The notes: generated by a model from the sequence alone, not told the origin. Counted from the first letter of the stretch, positions 52,811 through 61,616 are shown. The stretch is DNA of 64,000 nt from Polynucleobacter sp. UK-FUSCHL-C3 (GCF_040409815.1 NZ_CP099959.1:1116001-1180000), one strand, 5' to 3'. Made by a program: numbers and translations.

Positions 52811-53386
52811 ATGAATATCAATATCCATCCAGTAGTTGATGCTGGGGAAAAAAAAGGACCTGATAGTTTTTCAGGCGGAACATTACGATGCAAATGTTCT
52901 TCAAGTCCTGTTGAGGTCAAAATTGAAAGTCAGGTTGCATTTAATCATGCCTGTGGATGTACTAAATGCTGGAAGCCATCCGGTGCCTTATTTTCTGTAG
53001 TTGGTGTTGTACCAAAAGAAAAGGTTAGTATTACTGCCCACCCTGAGAAGCTACAAGTAATAGATGATAGAGCCTTAATACAGCGCCATGCTTGCAGCAC
53101 GTGCGGAACCCATTTATACGGACGCATTGAGAATAAAGAGCATGCATTCTATGGCTTAGACTTTATTCATACGGAGTTATCCAAGGAAGAGGGTTGGCAT
53201 AGCCCGCTATTTGCTGCATTTGTATCTTCTATCATTGAAAGCGGCACTCCCCCATCTAAAATGGATGATGTTCGTAAATCGCTGAAGGATAAAGGTCTTG
53301 AGGTTTATGATTGCTTAAGCCCAGTACTAATGGATCTCTTGGCAACGCATGCAGCAAAAGCAAAAGGTACTTACAAAGATTCTTAA
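52811..53386 (+). CDS. gfa: S-(hydroxymethyl)glutathione synthase (formaldehyde-activating enzyme)
   Basis: The 191-residue protein has the Gfa/CENP-V zinc fold: [19 protein letters not shown], then [17 protein letters not shown], and [16 protein letters not shown], giving the two zinc sites of Cys residues. [21 protein letters not shown] matches the Gfa subgroup in particular. It speeds the addition of formaldehyde to glutathione. The stop is immediately followed by the fghA start. A good AAGGAG ribosome site precedes it. Confidence 0.93.
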   Translation: MNINIHPVVDAGEKKGPDSFSGGTLRCKCSSSPVEVKIESQVAFNHACGCTKCWKPSGALFSVVGVVPKEKVSITAHPEKLQVIDDRALIQRHACSTCGTHLYGRIENKEHAFYGLDFIHTELSKEEGWHSPLFAAFVSSIIESGTPPSKMDDVRKSLKDKGLEVYDCLSPVLMDLLATHAAKAKGTYKDS

Positions 53387-54220
53387 ATGCAAATTATAGA
53401 GTCACATGCCTCATGTGGAGGAAGACAAGAGGTATGGAAACATTATGCGGAAACGCTCAAATGCGAAATGCGATTCGGGATCTACCTTCCTGAGTATGTG
53501 CTTCGTGGAGAGCGTCGTCCTGTGCTGTATTGGCTTTCCGGCTTAACTTGCACAGAGCAAAACTTTATTACAAAGGCTGGAGCTCAGAAATTTGCAGCTA
53601 AACATCAATTAATAGTTGTATCCCTTGATACTAGCCCTAGGGGAGACACTGTTCCTGACGAGGATATCTACTGTCTTGGGCAGGGTGCAAGTTTTTATAT
53701 AAACTCAACTGCCTCTCCGTGGGCTGAGCATTTTCAAATGCAAGATTATGTCTCAGTGGAGTTGCCAGCATTAATTGAGAGTTTTTTTCCAGCAAGTAAC
53801 AGAAGAAGTGTATTTGGACACTCCATGGGCGGACATGGGGCGCTTATAACGGCGTTACGTAATCCAGGAAGATATAAAAGTGTCTCTGCATTCTCGCCAA
53901 TAGTGGCGCCCACTCAAGTGCCTTGGGGTAAAAAAGCCTTTTATGCTTATCTTGGCATGGACTCTGAGTCCTGGAAAGAGTGGGATGCTGTTGAATTAGT
54001 CGGAAAAGCCGCTGAGAGATTGCCTTTATTGATTGATCAGGGAGGAGCTGATGAGTTTCTGGCTGAGCAGTTAAGGCCAGAGCTATTGACCGCAGTCTGC
54101 AATGCGATAGATTTTCCGATTGAGTTAAAGATTCACTCTGCTTATGACCATAGCTATTACTTTATAGCCAGTTTTATTGGGAGGCATTTCCTACATCATG
54201 CTGTTGCACTCTCGAAGTAA
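53387..54220 (+). CDS. fghA: S-formylglutathione hydrolase
   Basis: The 277-residue esterase has the alpha/beta-hydrolase nucleophile elbow GHSMGGHGAL near residue 145, the oxyanion segment LSGLTCTEQNFITKAG near residues 50-65, and catalytic Asp and His in the regions DQGGADEFL and HSAYDHSYYFI. It hydrolyses S-formylglutathione to formate and glutathione, the last step after Gfa and FrmA. Its ATG follows directly on the gfa stop. Formate use genes are not in the window. Confidence 0.94.
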   Translation: MQIIESHASCGGRQEVWKHYAETLKCEMRFGIYLPEYVLRGERRPVLYWLSGLTCTEQNFITKAGAQKFAAKHQLIVVSLDTSPRGDTVPDEDIYCLGQGASFYINSTASPWAEHFQMQDYVSVELPALIESFFPASNRRSVFGHSMGGHGALITALRNPGRYKSVSAFSPIVAPTQVPWGKKAFYAYLGMDSESWKEWDAVELVGKAAERLPLLIDQGGADEFLAEQLRPELLTAVCNAIDFPIELKIHSAYDHSYYFIASFIGRHFLHHAVALSK

Positions 54221-54293
54221 TTCTTTGGTCGTAGACCTAAATTGAAAGCAGTTCACTTTTTATTGATAACTTTATAAATATTGGGAGAGTCAC

Positions 54294-54821
54294 ATGAGTA
54301 GAGTTAGGACAATCACTAAAAATGAGGTTCCACTCGACCTGCAGGAAATTTATAGTAAATTTTCTGATGGTTACAGCTCGTTTAGAAATCAAATTGGGGT
54401 TTTGGCGCACGTTCCATCGGCTTTAAATCATATTCCTTCTATGCTGCTGGAACTTAGAGAAACTCAAAATATACCCTTTCGCTACGTTGAATTAGCAATT
54501 GTTACCGTTTCAAAATTAAATGAATGTCAATATTGTATAGGCCATCATAAGCCTCTCCTGTCTGTTGAAGGTCTATCATCCTCAGGTATCGATAGTATTC
54601 TTGACTACAAGAATCATCCTGAACTCACAGATGTGGATAAACTTGTTATTGAATACTCTATTGGCGTTACTAATGCCCCTCAAAAAATAAAAGATACACT
54701 TTTTAATGAATTAAAAATACACTTTACTGAATCTCAAATTGTCGAACTGACCTTAAGGATATGTTTGTGTGGGTTTTTCAATAGATTTAATGATAGTTTA
54801 CAGATTGAGTCTGAATTATAA
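54294..54821 (+). CDS. Carboxymuconolactone decarboxylase/AhpD-like protein
   Basis: The 175-residue protein has the AhpD-type motif CQYCIGHHK (residues 80-88) with the paired Cys and His, within an all-helical CMD fold (RYVELAIVTVSKLNE before it). Some members are peroxidases with thiol chemistry and others act in aromatic acid pathways. Here it sits between fghA and a CoA-transferase in an oxygenase island. The role in the pathway is unclear. GGGAG precedes the start. Confidence 0.85.
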   Translation: MSRVRTITKNEVPLDLQEIYSKFSDGYSSFRNQIGVLAHVPSALNHIPSMLLELRETQNIPFRYVELAIVTVSKLNECQYCIGHHKPLLSVEGLSSSGIDSILDYKNHPELTDVDKLVIEYSIGVTNAPQKIKDTLFNELKIHFTESQIVELTLRICLCGFFNRFNDSLQIESEL

Positions 54822-54823
54822 GT

Positions 54824-56017
54824 GTGCAAATTATGACTAGTCATCAGTATGAATTTATCCCTCTAGACGGAATTCGTGTGATTGAGATCTGCAACGTCGC
54901 AGCAGGACCTTATTGCTCATTACTATTAGCCGATCTTGGTGCGGATGTCATCAAAATAGAAAATCCAGGTTCTGGCGATACCTTGCGAGCTTGGCCGCCC
55001 CACACAGGACCTGAAGATGATCGCTTAAGCGAAAACTTTGCTTCCTTAAATCGTAATAAACGCTCTATTACTTTGGATTTAAAAAACCCAGTCGATAACG
55101 CAAAGGCAAAAGCATTAATTAAGAGTGCTGATGTCTTAATCGAAAACAATCGACCTGGGGTCATGAAACGACTCGGTCTAGACTTTGAATCTACGAACCT
55201 TCTTAACCCAAGATTAATTTATTGCTCTATCTCTGCGTATGGACAAAGCGGCCCACGCGCCAATGAAGGTGGATTTGACGTCACAATTCAGGCCATGAGT
55301 GGCATTATGAGTGTGACCGGGGTACCTGACGGGGCTCCCGTGAAATGTGGTGTGCCTGTTGCAGACTTTACAGCAGGATTATATGGTGCGATGAGCATTT
55401 GTGCACAATTGCGCACTGTTGCTCAGACTGGTAAAGGTGTTCATATTGACGTACCCATGATGGGCACCTCATTAGCAATTGCCGCCTTGCAAACTTCTGA
55501 ATACTTTGGCATTGGTAAAGATCCTGTCAAGCTGGGTTCTGCCCACCCTCGTAATGCGCCATATCAAGCCTTTAAAGCAAAAGACGATTATTTGGTGATG
55601 GCAGCCGGTACGCAAGCCTTATGGGAAAGCGTTTGTCAAATCCTAAAAAGTCCTGAACTTCTTAATGACATACGTTTTGCGAGTACGGCGTTGCGTGCAA
55701 AAAATCAACTCGTTCTAAAAGATTTGATTGAAGCCATTTTACAAACCGATCCAGCCGCATATTGGATTATCCGGTTTAGTCAAGCCGGTGTGCCATGTTG
55801 CCCTATTAATCAATACTCCGTAGTTTTAAATGATCCGCAAACTATTGCGATGGGATGGGTTCAGCCCATGGTGATGGCCAATGGACAAACGACTAAAACT
55901 GTAATTAATCCAATTAAATTTAATGGTGCAACCGCGCCGATCAAGCGCAGACCGCCGCGTTTGGGTGAGCATAATTCTGAGATCGTGGATGATATTTTGA
56001 ACTTACCTGATTTTTAG
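54824..56017 (+). CDS. CaiB/BaiF family III CoA-transferase
   Basis: The 397-residue protein (ATG at 54833 likely; GTG at 54824 immediately follows the previous stop) has the class III pattern: LDGIRVIEICNVAAGPYCSLLLADLGADVIKIENPG, split by the catalytic region GGFDVTIQAMSGIMSVTG with the nucleophilic Asp near residue 170. It moves CoA between carboxylic acids. In the island it would activate an acid product of the demethylated substrate, for example a small carboxylate. It ends the plus-strand operon. Confidence 0.9.
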   Translation: MQIMTSHQYEFIPLDGIRVIEICNVAAGPYCSLLLADLGADVIKIENPGSGDTLRAWPPHTGPEDDRLSENFASLNRNKRSITLDLKNPVDNAKAKALIKSADVLIENNRPGVMKRLGLDFESTNLLNPRLIYCSISAYGQSGPRANEGGFDVTIQAMSGIMSVTGVPDGAPVKCGVPVADFTAGLYGAMSICAQLRTVAQTGKGVHIDVPMMGTSLAIAALQTSEYFGIGKDPVKLGSAHPRNAPYQAFKAKDDYLVMAAGTQALWESVCQILKSPELLNDIRFASTALRAKNQLVLKDLIEAILQTDPAAYWIIRFSQAGVPCCPINQYSVVLNDPQTIAMGWVQPMVMANGQTTKTVINPIKFNGATAPIKRRPPRLGEHNSEIVDDILNLPDF

Positions 56018-56374
56018 TACCACCCCAGAAGAGAGCATTTTTGATACTCTTCATCATAGGAATTAAAACTCTTCTTTATGCAATTTCATTGAATTCAGAT
56101 ATAGAAACTCTCGCAAGCCAAATTACATTTTCTATTCAAAGTTAGACATTAGAAACAAATCTCATCGAGGACAGCGGATGACTCATGCTTAAGTAAGTTT
56201 GCAAACTTGGGCAAACAGGAATATTTCTTATTGCTGATACCAGCTTTAATAGCCAGATTTTTAATTTCATGATACTTACTCGCTTAAATAAAACATCATG
56301 CTGGTAATCTATGACAATGACGTGACATTCTGAATCCATATAAAAAGTGCTAACCTAGCCTTATAGGAATATTT
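56018..56374. other. Intergenic interval, nothing recognised
   Basis: About 360 bases after the CoA-transferase. A minus-strand frame of 65 codons (56142-56339) has no ribosome site, family or coding character, so it was not called. No hairpin of note. Confidence 0.4.
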
Positions 56375-56542
56375 ATGACAAATATAGAAATCCTCGGTAG
56401 ACCCCAATACCGTTCACGTAAGCTCCAAGAAGAGAAGGAACAGAATCAAGCTACTCGTAAAGAATCAAAGAAAAGACCAACAGACCCTGACCTTGAATAC
56501 GAACGGGACGAGAAAGACTGGTGGTGGTGTGACGATATATGA
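56375..56542 (+). CDS. Small charged protein, first of a coupled pair
   Basis: The 55-residue product (MTNIEILGRPQYRSRKLQEE ... EKDWWWCDDI) is highly charged and ends in a Trp cluster. TAGGAAT precedes the ATG. Its stop overlaps the ATG of the next small gene by 3 nt (ATGA), so the two are coupled. No family recognised; such pairs are common in phage- and island-end regions. Confidence 0.55.
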   Translation: MTNIEILGRPQYRSRKLQEEKEQNQATRKESKKRPTDPDLEYERDEKDWWWCDDI

Positions 56543-56721
56543 CTGAGAGACTGCAGAATAAAGTCAGACCTCCTAAAAAGACTCTGACCGAGCTACTCAA
56601 TGACAAGTCAGTCGTCACAGGTCGGGACGTGGTTCAACGCATCAACGACAAGGAAAAGTTGCGTAAGCAGTTTGAAGAGGCAGTGGAGTTTGAGATCAGG
56701 AATAGTCGTCATAGGAAATGA
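56539..56721 (+). CDS. Small basic protein, second of a coupled pair
   Basis: The 60-residue product reads MTERLQNKVRPPKKTLTELL, then DKSVVTGRDVVQRINDKEKL and a charged end. A helix-rich, coiled structure is likely. The start overlaps the previous stop. No family recognised. It lies about 110 nt before the tRNA-Arg fragment at 56834. Confidence 0.55.
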   Translation: MTERLQNKVRPPKKTLTELLNDKSVVTGRDVVQRINDKEKLRKQFEEAVEFEIRNSRHRK

Positions 56722-56765
56722 TCAAACTATGAGCAAACTTACTTCTAATCTTCGTACAGCCTACT

Positions 56766-56833
56766 AGCATAATTGTGCAATGGACTAAAGCAGCCCCACT
56801 GCCACTGCATCCGCTTGTAATACTTGAGAATTT
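56766..56833 (-). repeat. Flank repeat B, copy 2
   Basis: The string TGTGCAATGGACTAAAGCAGC, CTGCATCCGCTTGTAATACTT and GAGAATTT leads to the tRNA fragment and matches 28974-29047, which lies 28 kb to the left. Confidence 0.7.
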
Positions 56834-56878
56834 TGGCCTGCCCAGCACGATTCGAACGTGCGACCTACGCCTTAGAAG
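56834..56878 (-). repeat. tRNA-Arg 3' fragment 13
   Basis: This 45-nt copy is identical to the 3' part of the intact tRNA-Arg. It is followed by the attP-like tail. Confidence 0.93.
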
Positions 56879-56956
56879 AATTCGTGGCTGCTCAAAAGGC
56901 TAACAATTTCAATAGCTTAGGTCAAAAAACATCGACTGTGTAACGAACTGTGCAAT
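56879..56956 (-). repeat. Conserved attP-like tail with tandem decamers, copy 6
   Basis: AATTCGTGGCTGCTC...TTTCAATAGCTTAGGTC ends in ACTGTGTAAC-ga-ACTGTGCAAT at 56935-56956. From here to 57072 nothing else was found. Confidence 0.7.
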
Positions 56957-57072
56957 GGGTTTTGTTGGGATATCCATACTTTGCTTTATCAGCAACACAT
57001 CATAGTGGCAGCAATCGTATTTCTCTGCGTCCTTTTTTTGAACGAACCACAAAGCATTAAAAATCAATGCGA

Positions 57073-57570
57073 TTACCTGTAGGCCTGATAAACAGATGAC
57101 GCGCCGTTTAGGCTAATTACCAAAACATCATACGGATCTTTCTTCCCTTTGTATTCTGGTCCATCCATGCCAGGAGATCCCAAAGGCATTGCTGGAACAG
57201 TTAACCCTAATACTTTTGGTTTTTCTGCCAGTAAACGCTTAATTTCACGGGCAGGAACATGTCCCTCAATTACGTAACCATTGATTTGAGCGGTATGGCA
57301 TGAGCCAAACTGAACTGGCATCCCCAACTTTTGGCGCATTTCAGTATTGCCACTTTCAACAACCTTTACAACAAAACCATTTTTTTCTAAATAAGCCGCC
57401 CAATCTTTACAACAACCGCATTTGGGGCCGCGCCACATCGTAATTTGAAGCTTTTCACTAGATGCATATCCGGCGACCGGAAGCAAGGCCAATCCAAGCA
57501 GCAATAACCTGCGAGGGATACTTATCGACTGCCTATTTTTCACTTTTAAAGTCCTCATTAAGGTCGCCAT
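57073..57570 (-). CDS. DUF411 metal-binding protein of the copper-resistance operon
   Basis: The 165-residue protein has an export signal (RLLLLGLALLPVAGYA) and the DUF411 core with the thioredoxin-like motif WRGPKCGCCKDWAAYL, then FGSCHTAQINGYVIEGHVPA. Cys and His in these motifs likely bind copper. DUF411 proteins follow multicopper oxidase genes in many proteobacteria. It is the last gene of the operon and overlaps the CusF-like gene by one base. Confidence 0.88.
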   Translation of the reverse strand: MATLMRTLKVKNRQSISIPRRLLLLGLALLPVAGYASSEKLQITMWRGPKCGCCKDWAAYLEKNGFVVKVVESGNTEMRQKLGMPVQFGSCHTAQINGYVIEGHVPAREIKRLLAEKPKVLGLTVPAMPLGSPGMDGPEYKGKKDPYDVLVISLNGASSVYQAYR

Positions 57571-57848
57571 TAATTACTCTTGCGTATCTCTTTTGCAAAA
57601 TACTTTTTATCGCGTATCTCAGCAATAAACTCGATTTTTTCATTCACGCTGAAATCTTGTAATTGAGCTGGATTATCTACCTGAAATACCATCGACATTT
57701 CAGGCATATCCAAGCTTTTAATCTCTTGATGGCGGATGGTTACTTTTTTGGCATTGATATCAATACGGCGAATCTCGCCCTTTGTCCATTCCGCAGCACC
57801 TGCTGAAAAGCTCAATCCCAAAATAAGACTTAATAAAAGGTTCTTCAT
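57570..57848 (-). CDS. CusF-like periplasmic copper-binding protein
   Basis: The 92-residue protein has a signal peptide (LLLSLILGLSFSAGAA) and a CusF-type small beta-barrel. It has IRHQEIKSLDMPEMSMVFQV with the Met-rich copper site of the family (His and two Met residues). It would carry Cu(I) in the periplasm. One-base overlaps on both sides link it to the cupredoxin and DUF411 genes. Confidence 0.88.
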   Translation of the reverse strand: MKNLLLSLILGLSFSAGAAEWTKGEIRRIDINAKKVTIRHQEIKSLDMPEMSMVFQVDNPAQLQDFSVNEKIEFIAEIRDKKYFAKEIRKSN

Positions 57849-58330
57849 TATTTCACCTCAATTTTTCCGATCATCCCTGCCTGGTAGTGTCCTGCCATAA
57901 GGCACGCAAAATCAAAATTGCCTTTGCGATTAAATTTCCAAATAATTTCTCCTGTTTTACCTGGGGATACGTGTGCCATATAGGGTTCATCATGCTCCAT
58001 ATTGGGGTTTTTTAACATGAGCTCAGCATGTTTATCCAGTATGGGCTTCGTCCCGATAACCATCTCATGCATCACTTTTCCATCGTTCTTTACCTCGAAG
58101 CGAATGGTCTCTCCCAGGCGTACATCGAGTTTTTCGGGCGAAAACCGCATCTTATCTGTCATCTTGATAACAATGGTTCTGCTTACTTCTTTTTTATTGG
58201 CGCCGATGCCCCACTCTTCCTGAATAAAGTTGGCTGGTTGGTTCGGCTTTTTAGCATGCTGCTCACTATGAGCAAAGCTGAATTGGGCTAATGTTAGGCC
58301 TATAGCAGCTAGTATTATTTTGGTTTTCAT
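57848..58330 (-). CDS. Cupredoxin (CopI-like)
   Basis: The 160-residue protein has a signal peptide (IILAAIGLTLAQFSFA) and a plastocyanin-like fold. Type 1 copper ligands are recognisable: His in GKVMHEMVIG near residue 98, then CLMAGHYQAGM with Cys, His and Met near residues 143-153. It matches the cupredoxin found in copper-tolerance operons. It lies 12 nt downstream of the multicopper oxidase gene. Confidence 0.88.
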   Translation of the reverse strand: MKTKIILAAIGLTLAQFSFAHSEQHAKKPNQPANFIQEEWGIGANKKEVSRTIVIKMTDKMRFSPEKLDVRLGETIRFEVKNDGKVMHEMVIGTKPILDKHAELMLKNPNMEHDEPYMAHVSPGKTGEIIWKFNRKGNFDFACLMAGHYQAGMIGKIEVK

Positions 58331-58342
58331 ATGGGATTTCCT

Positions 58343-59749
58343 CTAGTGTTTATGTTGTGAATTTGAGGCTGGTTTTTTTACTTGAACCTCTATTTCAGGC
58401 TGCGGATGTACCCGATTCATGGAAGAATTACCTGCTGAATTACTTCGGTTTTCTGCTGGCTTATTACCCTTCCATTCGAATGCCTGGGTTCCAGGTGGCT
58501 GCTTAAACCACCCGCTATTTTTGTAGTCGTTGTGCGGCTGATTTTTACGCACTTTTACGACACTGAACATTCCACCCATTTCAACTGATCCATAAGGGCC
58601 GTCACCCGTCATCATTGGAATTGTGTTGTCTGGAAGTGGCATTTCCATCTCAGTCATGTCCGCCATACCGCGCTCCCCCATCACCATGTAATCAGGTATC
58701 AGTTTTTTTATCTTCCCAGCCATGCCGCGGTGATCTACCCCAATCAAATTAGCCATATCGTGACCCATGGCATTCATGGTGTGATGGCTTTTATGGCAAT
58801 GAAAGGCCCAATCCCCTTCTTCGTCTGCCAAAAATTCAATCTGGCGCATTTGGCCTACGGCAACATCAGCTGTCACTTCGTACCACCGGTTAGCCTTTGG
58901 TGTTGGCCCACCATCGGTTCCAGTAATCTGAAATTCATGGCCATGCAAATGAATCGGGTGGTTAGTCATGGTCAGATTACCAACCCGGATGCGTACTTTA
59001 TCGTTGTAACGTACATTCAAGGTATCAATTCCAGGAAATACACGGCTATTCCAAGACCAAATATTAAAGTCCAGCATGGTCATGGGGTTTGGCGTGAAAC
59101 TACCCGGATCAATATCGTATGAGCTCAGTAAAAAGCAAAAATCCCGATTCGCCACATCAATATTGGGATTTTTCTCCTTGGGATGCGTTACCCAAAAACC
59201 CATCATACCCATTGCCATTTGTGTCATTTCATCGGCATGCGGATGGTACATAAAGGTGCCTGGTCGGCGGGCCGTAAATTCGTAAACAAAGGTTTTGCCT
59301 GCCGGAATAGCAGGTTGATTAAGCCCTGCTACCCCATCCATGCCATTCGGTAATCGCTGCCCATGCCAATGAATGGAGGTGTGCTCTGGTAATTTATTGG
59401 TCACAAAAATGCGTACCTTATCACCCTCAACGACCTCGATTGTAGGTCCAGGCGACTGTCCGTTATACCCCCAGAGGTGGGCCTTGAACCCCGGGGCCAT
59501 TTCTCGGACCACCGGCTCAGCAATTAGATGAAACTCTTTCACTCCGTTATTCATACGCCAAGGCAATGTCCAGCCATTGAGCGTGACAACAGGGTTGTAA
59601 TTGCGACCATTTTTTGGAAAAAGTGGATCTTGGGTATTGGGGCTTGCCTGAATGACTGGCTCAGGCAGGCCAGCTAGTGCGTGACGGCTTACGCTGGCAG
59701 ATGCCATTGTCACTGCCGCTCCAGCTAAAAAAGCTCTACGTGTATTCAT
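58343..59749 (-). CDS. Multicopper oxidase (CopA-like)
   Basis: The 468-residue protein has a Tat signal (NTRRAFLAGAAVTMASASVS) and all four copper motifs: SIHWHGQRLPNG, MYHPHADEM, NHPIHLHGHEFQI and FHCHKSHHTMNAMGH. The last holds the T1 Cys. The middle of the protein has a Met-rich MGERGMADMTEMEMPLP stretch typical of CopA. It oxidises Cu(I) in the periplasm. It lies 4 nt downstream of the TolC-like gene. Confidence 0.93.
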   Translation of the reverse strand: MNTRRAFLAGAAVTMASASVSRHALAGLPEPVIQASPNTQDPLFPKNGRNYNPVVTLNGWTLPWRMNNGVKEFHLIAEPVVREMAPGFKAHLWGYNGQSPGPTIEVVEGDKVRIFVTNKLPEHTSIHWHGQRLPNGMDGVAGLNQPAIPAGKTFVYEFTARRPGTFMYHPHADEMTQMAMGMMGFWVTHPKEKNPNIDVANRDFCFLLSSYDIDPGSFTPNPMTMLDFNIWSWNSRVFPGIDTLNVRYNDKVRIRVGNLTMTNHPIHLHGHEFQITGTDGGPTPKANRWYEVTADVAVGQMRQIEFLADEEGDWAFHCHKSHHTMNAMGHDMANLIGVDHRGMAGKIKKLIPDYMVMGERGMADMTEMEMPLPDNTIPMMTGDGPYGSVEMGGMFSVVKVRKNQPHNDYKNSGWFKQPPGTQAFEWKGNKPAENRSNSAGNSSMNRVHPQPEIEVQVKKPASNSQHKH

Positions 59750-59752
59750 GAT

Positions 59753-60721
59753 TTATCTCGCATTAATATTTGAAAAGTCCATCTGCGCATCAATCAGCGC
59801 TTTTTCGAGGCGTGCCGATTGAATCAATAAGGCTGCATTGGCATCGATGTAGTGCATGACTGCTTTGCTTTGATCTTCTGCGTCTTCTAATAAATGAAAC
59901 ACATCAATCAGCATGGCGTTGTATCGCAACAGTTTTTCTTCAGAAATTTTCTTTTGATTGGGTAATATCTCGTTCTTATATTTCAAAGCTGCTTGGTGAC
60001 GATTGAGATAGGCTTGGTATGCAATACGGGCGTTTGAGCGAACCTGCACCGAAGCAGGATTATTGATGGTGCCTAAATCGATCGCTTTACGCTCTCTGTC
60101 CGTCAATTGCCTAGAAACATTGGGTGGATTTGACAATCGCTCCTCAACTTCAAACTGGCTTTCACTCACATCAAAATTCATGCGTTGTAAGAAGCGCTCC
60201 CGAGTCTCGTCGTATTTTGTCTGCAGGGCTTTGAATTCAAGCTGTTTCTTATACAGCTCATTTTGCTGTTTCAGTTGATTTAATTGATTGGTATTGCCAA
60301 CCTTAAACATTCGGTTTGTTAATTCTGAGGCTGCAGCCACAGCATCCAATACATTTTCCATGTAGGCCAGCTTCTCTTTAAGCAATACAAGCTCGTAATA
60401 GGCTTTCGTTATTTCGTATGCAATGGTGTAGCGTTGTTGCAGAGCCGATCGTTGGGCTGAACTCAAAATCGAGAAATTAGATATGGACTCTGATCCAGGC
60501 AGGTAATTGGTCCAATCCAGCTGATTACGCCATGCACGATCCACTGCCTGTTTTAAGGTCAAATTTACCTTTGGCGCAGGCGAGCCAGGGACGGCCTTCT
60601 CTTTGGCGTATTTACGCCATCCTCCAATATCGCCAACCAGTTTATTTTGCTCAATCCAAACGGGATCCGCATTGGCTTGAAACGCTGCCACAGCAAGTAG
60701 TACAAGAAAAATATGTTTCAT
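59753..60721 (-). CDS. TolC-like outer-membrane protein, short form
   Basis: The 322-residue protein has a signal peptide (IFLVLLAVAAFQANA) and long amphipathic helices typical of TolC family (AYEITKAYYELVLLKEKLAYMENVLDA and the ARLEKALIDAQMD end). At 322 residues it is shorter than the usual 420 or more, and the first beta-strand pair and one helical repeat seem reduced, so it may not form a standard duct. The CopA-neighbour position suggests a role in copper tolerance. No RND pump genes are present. Confidence 0.78.
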   Translation of the reverse strand: MKHIFLVLLAVAAFQANADPVWIEQNKLVGDIGGWRKYAKEKAVPGSPAPKVNLTLKQAVDRAWRNQLDWTNYLPGSESISNFSILSSAQRSALQQRYTIAYEITKAYYELVLLKEKLAYMENVLDAVAAASELTNRMFKVGNTNQLNQLKQQNELYKKQLEFKALQTKYDETRERFLQRMNFDVSESQFEVEERLSNPPNVSRQLTDRERKAIDLGTINNPASVQVRSNARIAYQAYLNRHQAALKYKNEILPNQKKISEEKLLRYNAMLIDVFHLLEDAEDQSKAVMHYIDANAALLIQSARLEKALIDAQMDFSNINAR

Positions 60722-60776
60722 TTAATTCTCCAATCAAAATCAAACCCAAAATGTGGGCGGACTTATGCTAGGGGAA

Positions 60777-61133
60777 CTAAAGAATGGGTGGCTTAATTAA
60801 GCTAGAAAAATTAGCGCTGATCCAGGTTTTATCAGCGGATGACGGAACTTGGTGCAGGTGGTCACTCAAATCCAATTCAGTTGGTATTTGAATAAGGCCA
60901 ATTGCCATGCACAGGGTACAAGAACTGCAACCCGAGTCATCTTTTGAGTTCTGTGCCTGCTCATGCTCGGAATGCTGTTCGACATTTTGGTGACAAGCAT
61001 GCATAGGCACACTAACTAACGATTGCGAATGCTGATTTGCAGATTGCTCTAACTGTAAACCCATACTCGTAATTGCCCAAGACTGAACTGGAACAAATAC
61101 GATTAGGGCCATAAGGATCAGTTTTTTCAACAT
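60777..61133 (-). CDS. Small exported Cys/His-rich protein
   Basis: The 118-residue protein has a signal peptide (ILMALIVFVPVQSWA) and a Cys/His-rich centre: PMHACHQNVEQHSEH and SGCSSCTLCMAIG. It resembles DUF2946-like and other copper-operon leader proteins. It is likely the first gene of the copper-resistance operon, 55 nt before the TolC-like gene. Metal binding is inferred from composition. Confidence 0.65.
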   Translation of the reverse strand: MLKKLILMALIVFVPVQSWAITSMGLQLEQSANQHSQSLVSVPMHACHQNVEQHSEHEQAQNSKDDSGCSSCTLCMAIGLIQIPTELDLSDHLHQVPSSADKTWISANFSSLIKPPIL

Positions 61134-61198
61134 AATCTAACTATATTACTTTTTTCTTGGAATTGCTGTTGTGTACCTAATATAGGAGAATTAATAAG

Positions 61199-61549
61199 AT
61201 GGCCTGGATCATTACAAAGTACTTAATTACTGCGGGTTTAGTGGTCTTTATCACGGAAATGGCTAAACGTAGCGATAAGTTGGGCGGCTTTATTGCAGCC
61301 CTACCCCTCATTACTTTGCTGACTTTGATATGGCTTTATGTTGAAAAACAGTCTGATGAGAAGATTGCAAATCATGCCTATTACACATTTTGGTATGTGA
61401 TTCCAACGCTACCGATGTTCCTGTTATTTCCATACTTACTTCCTAAATTAGGTTTTTGGGTAACGCTTGGCGTGTGTGCAATGATGACGGCAGTCCTGTT
61501 CTGGCTATTTGCGCTACTGATGCAACACGTAGGTATTCGATTGATGTAA
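61199..61549 (+). CDS. DUF3147 family membrane protein
   Basis: The 116-residue protein has four membrane helices and the DUF3147 opening WIITKYLITAGLVVFITEMAKRSDKLGGFIAALPL. AGGAGAA stands 8 nt before the ATG. The function of the family is unknown. It diverges from the copper operon across 65 nt and may belong to it functionally. Confidence 0.85.
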   Translation: MAWIITKYLITAGLVVFITEMAKRSDKLGGFIAALPLITLLTLIWLYVEKQSDEKIANHAYYTFWYVIPTLPMFLLFPYLLPKLGFWVTLGVCAMMTAVLFWLFALLMQHVGIRLM

Positions 61550-61616
61550 AGGATTTGCATGCCTCGTCAAATAAATGTAGCTAAATCTTAGTTTACCCTC
61601 AGCCCTAACATTCAAT

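Noticed and set aside
56142..56339. Minus-strand frame of 65 codons
   Set aside because: No ribosome site, no family and poor coding character.
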